Assembly: GCA_023424585.1 (NCBI GenBank)
Contig: JAFADT010000848.1
Coordinates: forward strand, 1-10,658
Reading direction: 5' to 3'
Length of the DNA: 10,658 nt
Source of the DNA: Pseudomonadota bacterium
GTDB lineage: Bacteria > Myxococcota > Myxococcia > Myxococcales > Myxococcaceae
The notes beneath the pieces are model-generated. The model searched no databases and was not told the DNA's origin. It saw only the letters and a program-made list of their open reading frames with translations. The position numbers and the translations under genes are program-made. The first letter of the stretch is position 1; each line of letters begins with the position of its first letter. Positions 1 through 5,490 of the stretch are shown piece after piece.

Positions 1-2
1 GC

Positions 3-809
3 CCGGGTGAGACGAAGCTCTGGGTGAACCTGGGCACCGCGGACGGCCTGGGGCCGGGCAGCATCGCCACGGCCATGGAGGAAGCGGGCGCGCCGGTGGG
101 CAAGCTGGTGCGCGCGGAGCTGCGCCCCACGTTCGCGTACGTCTTCGTGGCGGAGGAGGACTCCGCGGGCTTCGAGGCCCTCAACGGCAAGCAGCACGGC
201 GGCAAGACGCTGCGCGTGGAGAAGAGCAAGCCGCGCAGCGAGCGCGACGCCTCCGGCACCCGCCCGCCCCCGTCCCCGGACGCGGGCCCCGGCGAGGTGA
301 AGCTCTGGGTGAACCTGGGCGCGGACGACGGCATGGACGAGGCGAAGCTGCCCGCCGCGCTGGAGGCCCTGGGCGCCCCGGCCGGCAAGGTCCTCAAGGC
401 CCTCACCCGCCCCACCTACGGCTACGTCTACGTGCCGGAGGCGGACGCCGCGGGCTTCGAGTCGCTCAACGGCAAGCCGCACAACGACAAGCCGCTGAAG
501 CTGGAGCGGCACCGTCCGCGCGGCCAGCGCGAGGAGCGCCGCCCCCGCCACGAGGCCCTGCCGGACCTCCCCGGCCAGGCGCGGCTGTGGGTGGGCCTGG
601 GCCGCCAGGAGGGCCTGGACGAGGCGGGCGTCACCGCCGCGCTGGAGGCCGCGGGCGCTCCGGCGGGCAAGGTGCTGCGCACCGACCTGCGCCCCACCTA
701 CGCGTACGTCTTCGTCGCGGAGGAGGACGTGGCGGGCTTCGAGGCCACCCACGGCAAGCCCCACGGCGAGGGCAAGACACTCAAGGTCGAGCGCGCCAAG
801 CGCAAGTAG
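3..809 (+). CDS. C-terminal part of a protein with tandem DbpA-type RNA-binding domains (probably a DEAD-box RNA helicase), 5' truncated
   Basis: The frame is open from the first bases (PGETKLW precedes the first GTG at 24), so the gene begins before the window; the 268 visible residues end at TAG 807-809. Three similar domains of about 70 residues start near residues 5, 100 and 194, a period of about 95. Each has the pattern KLWVNLG..DG, then an alanine-rich helix, GAPxGKVL, RPTYxYVxV, AGFE..NGK and a closing KxLKVE strand. This is the pattern of the DbpA RNA-binding domain (an RRM-like fold) at the C-terminus of DEAD-box helicases such as DbpA/CsdA, where it anchors the enzyme to structured RNA, for example in ribosome assembly. 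Linkers at about 74-99 and 170-193 are rich in Arg, Pro and charged residues. Known helicases usually carry one such domain, so three or more in a row is unusual. No helicase motifs lie inside the window, so the helicase assignment is inferred; a stand-alone multi-domain RNA-binding protein is the alternative. Confidence 0.8.
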   Translation, partial: PGETKLWVNLGTADGLGPGSIATAMEEAGAPVGKLVRAELRPTFAYVFVAEEDSAGFEALNGKQHGGKTLRVEKSKPRSERDASGTRPPPSPDAGPGEVKLWVNLGADDGMDEAKLPAALEALGAPAGKVLKALTRPTYGYVYVPEADAAGFESLNGKPHNDKPLKLERHRPRGQREERRPRHEALPDLPGQARLWVGLGRQEGLDEAGVTAALEAAGAPAGKVLRTDLRPTYAYVFVAEEDVAGFEATHGKPHGEGKTLKVERAKRK

Positions 810-817
810 CGCTCCGG

Positions 818-860
818 CCTCGAGGGGGCGCCTTCCGGTGTACCCAAGGCCCCCTCAAGG
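818..860. terminator. Imperfect inverted repeat between convergent genes, possible bidirectional terminator
   Basis: The left arm CCTCGAGGGGGCGCCTT (818-834) pairs with the right arm AAGGCCCCCTCAAGG (846-860) around an 11-base loop, with one mismatch and a small bulge. It lies just after the stop of the RNA-binding-domain gene and overlaps the last codons of the convergent regulator (stop 855-857), which is where a shared terminator would be expected. There is no T-run on the plus side, so it is not a classic intrinsic terminator; it could act with Rho or simply block read-through. Confidence 0.4.
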
Positions 861-1349
861 CTCCGGCGCCGCCTTCTTCCTGCGGGCCCGGTGGTAGTGC
901 GCCACGCACAGCCCCCGGGCCAGCACGGGCCGGCCGCACTCCGGTGACGCGCAGGCCGCGCCACCCGCCTCCGCCGGGGGCAGCCCGGCGCCCGGCCCGC
1001 CGCTGAACATCGCCTCCGCCACGGCCAGGAGGCGGTCCACGTCCTCCCGGCCCAGTCCCTTCAGCCGCACCCACTCCACCAGCCGATGAGCCCCCGCGTC
1101 CTCCGCGTCCTCCAGCCGGAACAGCTCCCACAGCGGCAGCTCCAGCGCGGCCGCGACCTGGAGGAGCGTGTCGTAGCTGGGGTTGCGCTCGCCGCGCTCC
1201 AGCAGGGACACGAAGCTCACGGAGATGTCGCACCGGGCGGCGAAGTCCTCCTGGGTGAGGCCCCGGCGCTCGCGCAGCGCGCGGATCCGCCGCGCCAGCC
1301 CCTGCAGGGACGAGCCGGCCTCGCTGCCGTCCGGGGGGTGGGGGGGCAT
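855..1349 (-). CDS. XRE-family HTH transcriptional regulator with C-terminal Cys/His (putative zinc-binding) cluster
   Basis: A 164-residue protein. Residues about 18-73 form a Cro/C1-type helix-turn-helix domain: LARRIRALRERRGLTQEDFA, then a recognition region with SVSFVSLLERGERNPSYDTL and a closing helix with LELPLWELF. This family binds operator DNA as a dimer. The middle (80-115) is helical and charged. The tail has C133-x4-C138, then C148-x2-H151-x-H153 in the context RGLCVAHYHRARRKK. That spacing resembles small zinc-binding modules known from HNH-type and other DNA-associated proteins, though metal binding is inferred. Start choice: ATG at 1349 has a G-rich stretch (GGGGG) just upstream and a TACGAT hexamer 10 bases before it; an in-frame ATG at 1361 would add four residues and has no ribosome site. 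The gene is divergent from gdhA and shares a 68-bp gap with it, so it might regulate itself, gdhA or both, but no operator is evident. Confidence 0.88.
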   Translation of the reverse strand: MPPHPPDGSEAGSSLQGLARRIRALRERRGLTQEDFAARCDISVSFVSLLERGERNPSYDTLLQVAAALELPLWELFRLEDAEDAGAHRLVEWVRLKGLGREDVDRLLAVAEAMFSGGPGAGLPPAEAGGAACASPECGRPVLARGLCVAHYHRARRKKAAPEP

Positions 1350-1417
1350 GGTCGCCCCCATCGTAGCGCACCGCTTCTGTTAAGGTTTTCCGTCTGTCCC
1401 CAGGAGTGAAGCCCGCC
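1350..1417. promoter_or_regulatory. Divergent intergenic control region between the XRE regulator and gdhA
   Basis: This 68-bp gap must hold at least the starts of both transcripts. On the minus strand TACGAT (plus positions 1360-1365) resembles a -10 box and lies 10 bases before the ATG at 1349. The core (about 1378-1391, TGTTAAGGTTTTCC) is a short AT-richer island in otherwise GC-rich DNA, the usual look of a promoter. I find no convincing -35 box for either direction and no clear palindromic XRE operator. Confidence 0.3.
1402..1406 (+). promoter_or_regulatory. Ribosome binding site deciding the gdhA start
   Basis: AGGAG lies 11 bases before ATG 1418. The upstream in-frame GTG at 1406 overlaps this site, so it cannot use it and is unlikely to be the true start. 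Confidence 0.55.
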
Positions 1418-2647
1418 ATGAACGCCGTCGACGGCACCAACTACTACTTCCGCAAGGCCGCGCGGGTGATGGACGTGGGCACGCCCATCGAGACGCTCCT
1501 GGCCACGCCCCTGCGCGAGGTGAAGGTGCAGGTGTCCATCGAGATGGACTCCGGGGAGATCCGCACGTTCCTGGGCTACCGCATCCAGCACGACAACAGC
1601 CGCGGCCCCATGAAGGGCGGCCTGCGCTACCACCCCGCCCTGGACCAGGACGAGTGCGTGTCGCTCGCGTCGCTGATGACGTGGAAGACGGCCGTGGTGA
1701 ACGTGCCCTACGGCGGCGCCAAGGGCGGCGTGGCGTGCGACCCCGCGCAGATGAGCCTCAAGGAGGTGGAGCGGCTCACGCGCAAGTTCGTGGATCAGAT
1801 TCAAGACGTCATCGGGCCCACGCGGGACATCCCCGCGCCGGACGTCAACACCAACCCCCAGGTGATGGCCTGGGTGATGGACCAGTACTCGCGCTACCAC
1901 GGGCACTCGCCCGCGGTGGTGACGGGCAAGCCCCTGGAGCTGTACGGCTCCAAGGGCCGCGAGGCCGCCACCGGCCGCGGCCTGCTCTACGTGTGCCGCG
2001 AAATCCTGCGGGACCTGGGCATGCCGGTGAAGGGCACGCGCTTCGCCATCCAGGGCTTCGGCAACGTGGGCAGCCACATCGCGCAGCTCATCTGGGGCGA
2101 CGGCGGCGTGGTGGTGGCCGCGTCCGACGTGCTGGGCGGCATGTACAACCCCATGGGCCTGGACGTGCCGTCCCTCTTCGAGCACGTGAAGCGCACCGGC
2201 ACCGTGACGGGCTTCAGCGGCGGCACGCCGTGCACCAACGAGGACGTGCTCGCGGCGGACTGTGAGGTGCTCATCCCCGCCGCCCTGGGCCACGTGCTCA
2301 CCCGCGACAACGCCAGCAGCGTGCGCGCGCGCCTGGTGGTGGAGGGCGCCAACGGCCCCACCCAGCCGGAGGCGGACGACATCCTGGAGAAGCGCGGCAT
2401 CTTCGTGGTGCCGGACATCCTGGCCAGCGCGGGCGGGGTGACGGTGAGCTACCTGGAGTGGGTGCAGAACCTCCAGCACGTCTCCTGGGAGGAGGACCGG
2501 GTCAACGCGGAGCTGGAGAAGACCATGAAGGAGGCCTACGACCGGGTGGCGCAGATCGCCCGCTCGCGGAAGGTCTCCATGCGGACGGCCGCCTACATCC
2601 TGGCCATTGGCCGGGTGGGCAAGGCCACGGTGCTGCGCGGCATCTGA
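1418..2647 (+). CDS. gdhA: Glutamate dehydrogenase (Glu/Leu/Phe/Val dehydrogenase family)
   Basis: A 409-residue protein, the usual length of hexameric glutamate dehydrogenases. It interconverts L-glutamate and 2-oxoglutarate plus ammonia with NAD(P). Visible signatures: GPMKGGLRYHP (63-73) for substrate binding; MTWK (87-90) and the active-site loop PYGGAKGG (97-104) with catalytic Lys102; PAPDVNT (139-145) with catalytic Asp142; GSKGREAATGRG (177-188); the Rossmann dinucleotide site GFGNVG (213-218); EGANGPT (309-315); and the C-terminal SAGGVTVSYLEWVQN (337-351). Leucine dehydrogenases are shorter and have a different active-site loop, so glutamate is the better substrate call. The cofactor cannot be settled: the segment after the Gly loop reads VVVAASDVLGG, without a decisive NADP-binding residue. 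The ATG at 1418 is preferred for its AGGAG site. The downstream threonine ammonia-lyase, 82 bp away on the same strand, suggests a role in amino-acid catabolism, though ammonia assimilation is possible. Confidence 0.95.
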   Translation: MNAVDGTNYYFRKAARVMDVGTPIETLLATPLREVKVQVSIEMDSGEIRTFLGYRIQHDNSRGPMKGGLRYHPALDQDECVSLASLMTWKTAVVNVPYGGAKGGVACDPAQMSLKEVERLTRKFVDQIQDVIGPTRDIPAPDVNTNPQVMAWVMDQYSRYHGHSPAVVTGKPLELYGSKGREAATGRGLLYVCREILRDLGMPVKGTRFAIQGFGNVGSHIAQLIWGDGGVVVAASDVLGGMYNPMGLDVPSLFEHVKRTGTVTGFSGGTPCTNEDVLAADCEVLIPAALGHVLTRDNASSVRARLVVEGANGPTQPEADDILEKRGIFVVPDILASAGGVTVSYLEWVQNLQHVSWEEDRVNAELEKTMKEAYDRVAQIARSRKVSMRTAAYILAIGRVGKATVLRGI

Positions 2648-2716
2648 CGCACCCCGCCGCGCGCGGGCAGGCAGGCGCGGGGCACCGGGCCGCTTCCGTG
2701 CGGGCCGCGCTTCCGC

Positions 2717-2729
2717 TACACGGCCGCCC
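2717..2729 (+). promoter_or_regulatory. Possible -10 box with near-leaderless start for ilvA
   Basis: TACACG at 2717-2722 ends seven bases before the ATG at 2730. No Shine-Dalgarno sequence is visible in the preceding 20 bases. A -10 box at this distance would put the transcript start at or next to the start codon. No good -35 box is seen (TTCCGT at 2694-2699 is the best at a 17-base spacing), so this is tentative. Confidence 0.25.
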
Positions 2730-3950
2730 ATGATGGTGACCCTGCAGGACATCCAGGCGGCGCGCGAGCGCATCCGCGCCGCGCTGCGCCCCACGCCGTG
2801 CCCCGCGTCGGACTACTTCACGGAGAAGACCGACTGCGCGGTGGTGTACTTCAAGCTGGAGAACCTCCAGCGCACCGGCGCCTTCAAGGAGCGCGGCGCG
2901 CTCAACAAGCTGCTGACGCTGACGGACGACGAGAAGCGCCGCGGCGTCATCGCGGCCTCCGCCGGCAACCACGCGCAGGGCGTGGCGTACCACGCGCGCC
3001 GGCTGGGCATCCGCGCCACCATCGTGATGCCGGAGCGCACGCCGCTCATCAAGGTCACGCGCACGCGCGATGACTACGGCGCGCGCGTGGTGCTCAAGGG
3101 CGCCAACTTCGACGAGGCCTACGCGGAGGCCCTGCGCATCCAGGCCGCGGAGCACCTGGTGTTCGTGCACCCCTTCAACGACCCGCACGTCATCGCGGGC
3201 CAGGGCACGCTCGCGCTGGAGCTGCTGGAGCAGTGCCCGGACCTGGAGCTGGTGGTGGTGCCGGTGGGCGGCGGCGGGCTCATCTCCGGCGTGGCCGTGG
3301 CCCTCAAGGAGACGAACCCGCGCATCCAGGTGGTGGGCGTGCAGGCCTCCACCATCGCCAGCATGAAGGCGTCGCTGGATGCCGGGAGGCGCACGGAGCT
3401 GACGAGCGCGGGCACCACCATCGCGGACGGCATCGCGGTGAAGGTGCCGGGGGAGCTCACCTTCGAGCACGTGCGCAGGTACGTGGACACGGTGGTGACG
3501 GTGGACGAGGAGGAGATCGCCGCCGCCATCCTGATGATGCTGGAGCAGGAGAAGTCGGTGGCCGAGGGCGCGGGCGCGGCGGGGCTGGCGGCGCTCGTCA
3601 ACGGCCGGATCCCGCAGGCGAAGGGCAAGCGCGTCGCCATCATCGTGGGCGGCGGCAACATCGACATGAACGTCATCAGCCGCATCATCGAGCGCGGCCT
3701 CGTGAAGGCGGGCCGCCTGGTGCAGTTGGAGGTGCGGCTGCCGGACAGGCCCGGCATGCTCGCGCGGCTCACCACGCAGATCGCCGAGCTGCGCGCCAAC
3801 GTGGTGGACCTCCACCACGACCGCGCCTTCTCCAAGGCGGGCCTGGGCGAGGCCACGGTGGAGGTGATGCTGGAGACCACCGGCCACCCCCACATCCAGG
3901 AGCTGATGGCGGCCCTGGAGGCCCAGGGCTGGCAGGTCGCCCGGACGTAG
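2730..3950 (+). CDS. ilvA: Threonine ammonia-lyase (threonine dehydratase), medium form with C-terminal ACT domain
   Basis: A 406-residue PLP enzyme converting L-threonine to 2-oxobutanoate and ammonia (often serine to pyruvate as well). The N-terminal fold-type II catalytic domain (about 5-320) shows the PLP-lysine motif GAFKERG with Lys53, SAGNHAQG (77-84) for substrate carboxylate binding, the glycine loop GGGGLISG (180-187) that holds the PLP phosphate, and GGGNID near 307-312. A single ACT domain follows (about 333-404, opening LEVRLPDRPGMLARLTTQI), the usual site of amino-acid feedback control. Biosynthetic E. coli IlvA is longer, with two regulatory ACT-like repeats; catabolic TdcB is shorter, without ACT. 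The single-ACT medium form fits either the isoleucine pathway or threonine breakdown, and the gdhA neighbour leans towards breakdown. The start is ATG 2730 (a second ATG follows directly); an earlier in-frame GTG at 2607 lies inside gdhA and adds a non-homologous Arg/Ala-rich stretch. Confidence 0.93.
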   Translation: MMVTLQDIQAARERIRAALRPTPCPASDYFTEKTDCAVVYFKLENLQRTGAFKERGALNKLLTLTDDEKRRGVIAASAGNHAQGVAYHARRLGIRATIVMPERTPLIKVTRTRDDYGARVVLKGANFDEAYAEALRIQAAEHLVFVHPFNDPHVIAGQGTLALELLEQCPDLELVVVPVGGGGLISGVAVALKETNPRIQVVGVQASTIASMKASLDAGRRTELTSAGTTIADGIAVKVPGELTFEHVRRYVDTVVTVDEEEIAAAILMMLEQEKSVAEGAGAAGLAALVNGRIPQAKGKRVAIIVGGGNIDMNVISRIIERGLVKAGRLVQLEVRLPDRPGMLARLTTQIAELRANVVDLHHDRAFSKAGLGEATVEVMLETTGHPHIQELMAALEAQGWQVART

Positions 3951-3961
3951 GGCGGGGAGGC

Positions 3962-3992
3962 TTGCGCGGGCGCTCGGGGCTTCGGCGATACT
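3962..3992 (+). promoter_or_regulatory. Possible promoter for the metalloprotease gene
   Basis: TTGCGC (3962-3967) and GATACT (3987-3992) resemble -35 and -10 boxes with a long 19-base spacer. GATACT ends 10 bases before the ATG at 4003, and no Shine-Dalgarno sequence is visible. The gap to ilvA is only 52 bp, so co-transcription with ilvA is also possible. Confidence 0.25.
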
Positions 3993-4002
3993 CCGCGAGC
4001 CC

Positions 4003-5373
4003 ATGAATACGCCCCTCATCGCCGTGCTGCTGCTCGCCGCCGCCCCTCCCGCGCAGAAGGCGAAGGAGCTGGCCGCCCACAAGGAGTGGGAGGAGCTGTA
4101 CCTCGCGTTCGCCGCCGCGGATCCAGCGGCCTACCCGGAGCCGCAGCGGCCGCAGGTGGCGGGGCCGCTGCTCAAGGGCTGCGAGGCGCTGCTCGCGGAC
4201 GACGCGGTGATGGCGTACTCGCTGGGCGAGCGCGCCGTGGCCTTCCAGGAGACGGCGGGCGGCCTGCGGTGCCTGGCGCGCTCCGCGCTGAAGACGGACC
4301 AGCGGGCGGCCGCGGAGGAGGCGCTGAAGAAGGGCCTGGAGCAGTTCCCCAAGGACGGCGCCTTCGCGCTGGAGCTGGGGCGGCTGCAGCTGCTGGACAA
4401 GGACTCGGCGGGGGCGCTGGCCACGCTGCAGCGGGTGCCCCCGAAGTCGAAGGAGGCCGCGGAGGCGCGGAAGCTGATGCAGCAGGCGCGCGCGCAGGTG
4501 TCGGAGGAGGGGGCCGCGCGGCGCGAGGCGGAGCGCCTGGAGCTGCGGATGAACGGCGAGCCCGCCCCGGGGAACACGCGCCAGGCGAAGGGGAGCGCGG
4601 GCGGGGACGTGGTCTCCGCGGGGCTCAGCTACGAGTCCAGCGAGGGCAAGGACGGCATGCGCGTGCGCCAGAACCGGCGCTTCGCCATCCGCTACTTCAA
4701 CAGCAACCGGGACTTCGGCCAGCGCGCGGAGTACGAGGGCAAGGTCGTCTCCGCGCTCGACGAGGCCTATGACTTCACCCAGCGAACCCTGGGGCGGGCC
4801 CGCGAGCGGCAGCTGAACGTGGTGCTCTACACCCGCGACGAGTTCGCCACGCACCTCGGCGAGACCTACGCGGCCCGGGTGGCGGGCCTGTACCACGACA
4901 ACGCCATCCGCATGAACGACGCGGCGGAGCTGACCCAGAACACGAAGGCCACGCTCGTCCACGAGTACGTCCACGCGGCGCTGGACGAAATCTGCCCGCG
5001 CGGCGGCGACGCCCTGCCCCGCTGGTTCAACGAGGGCCTGGCCGAGTACATCGAGTGGCGCTACCTGGGGCTGGACGGCCCCCCGCGCGGCCTGCGCGAC
5101 CGGATGCGGGGCCACGCGAAGCAGGGCTCCCTGCCGAGCCTGTCGGACATGGACTCGCGGGCGCTCATCTCCATGGCCGACCCGGAAATCGCCTACGGCA
5201 CGTCCGCCATGGCGGTCCGGGAGCTGGTGCGGCTGGGGGGCCAGGAGCGCCTCCTGGACTTCGTCCAGAAGGTGGGCCAGTCCGGCTCCTTCCAGGAGGT
5301 CCTGAAGGCCACCTACGAAAAGGACTTCGCCAGCCTGGACCAGGCCGTGCGCACCGCCCTCTCGGGGAGGTAG
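4003..5373 (+). CDS. Predicted exported zinc metalloprotease (gluzincin, peptidase MA-like) with N-terminal helical repeats
   Basis: A 456-residue protein. The first ~16 residues (MNTPLIAVLLLAAAPPAQ) form a short hydrophobic leader ending in small residues, like a signal peptide, although it lacks the usual early Lys/Arg, so export is probable rather than certain. Residues ~20-185 are Ala/Leu/Glu-rich amphipathic helices with a TPR-like look (the stretches 58-82, 88-115 and 119-145 could each be a helix pair). Residues ~225-456 are the catalytic part: LVHEYVHAALDE contains HExxH (His320, Glu321, His324), followed 20 residues later by WFNEGLAEYIEW, where Glu344 is the likely third zinc ligand. 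HExxH plus NEG.AE is the layout of the peptidase MA-like gluzincins. The end (ALISMADPEIAYGTSAMAVREL) also fits this family. All catalytic residues are present, so it should be active. The substrate is unknown. It may form a loose run with gdhA and ilvA (52-bp gap); function in shared peptide or amino-acid use is inference only. Confidence 0.82.
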   Translation: MNTPLIAVLLLAAAPPAQKAKELAAHKEWEELYLAFAAADPAAYPEPQRPQVAGPLLKGCEALLADDAVMAYSLGERAVAFQETAGGLRCLARSALKTDQRAAAEEALKKGLEQFPKDGAFALELGRLQLLDKDSAGALATLQRVPPKSKEAAEARKLMQQARAQVSEEGAARREAERLELRMNGEPAPGNTRQAKGSAGGDVVSAGLSYESSEGKDGMRVRQNRRFAIRYFNSNRDFGQRAEYEGKVVSALDEAYDFTQRTLGRARERQLNVVLYTRDEFATHLGETYAARVAGLYHDNAIRMNDAAELTQNTKATLVHEYVHAALDEICPRGGDALPRWFNEGLAEYIEWRYLGLDGPPRGLRDRMRGHAKQGSLPSLSDMDSRALISMADPEIAYGTSAMAVRELVRLGGQERLLDFVQKVGQSGSFQEVLKATYEKDFASLDQAVRTALSGR

Positions 5374-5398
5374 CAGCCGGTCGGGCGTGGCGGATTGG

Positions 5399-5427
5399 TT
5401 TACCCCCTGGCGGGAGTCCCCTACACT
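5399..5427 (+). promoter_or_regulatory. Candidate sigma-70-type promoter of the giant repeat protein
   Basis: TTTACC (5399-5404) and TACACT (5422-5427) are separated by 17 bases, each matching four of six consensus positions. Transcription would start near 5434 and leave an untranslated leader of nearly 60 bases before ATG 5491. The 117-bp gap after the protease gene and this promoter suggest separate transcription. Confidence 0.4.
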
Positions 5428-5480
5428 CGGCGGTCTCCAAAGATTTCGCTGCGACGGTCCCCGTTGGACGCTGGCGCAGC

Positions 5481-5486
5481 AAGGTG
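5481..5486 (+). promoter_or_regulatory. Ribosome binding site of the giant repeat protein
   Basis: AAGGTG (5481-5486) lies four bases before ATG 5491, somewhat close but the best purine-rich site nearby. It favours this ATG over the in-frame ATG at 5512. Confidence 0.45.
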
Positions 5487-5490
5487 ACGG

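Noticed and set aside
1183..1409. Plus-strand short frames opposite the XRE regulator (66 and 107 codons)
   Set aside because: Antisense of a clear helix-turn-helix gene, with no recognisable domain or ribosome site.
2648..2690. GC-rich imperfect inverted repeat after gdhA as a terminator
   Set aside because: Short, interrupted pairing of C/G runs expected by chance at this base composition and no T-run; not strong enough to call.
1217..2794. 525-codon minus-strand frame rich in His/Val/Leu/Arg across gdhA
   Set aside because: Antisense shadow of a gene with full glutamate dehydrogenase signatures; no independent domain pattern.
5360..5375. Small CCTC/GAGG hairpin over the protease stop codon
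   Set aside because: Only four paired bases and no T-run; likely chance.
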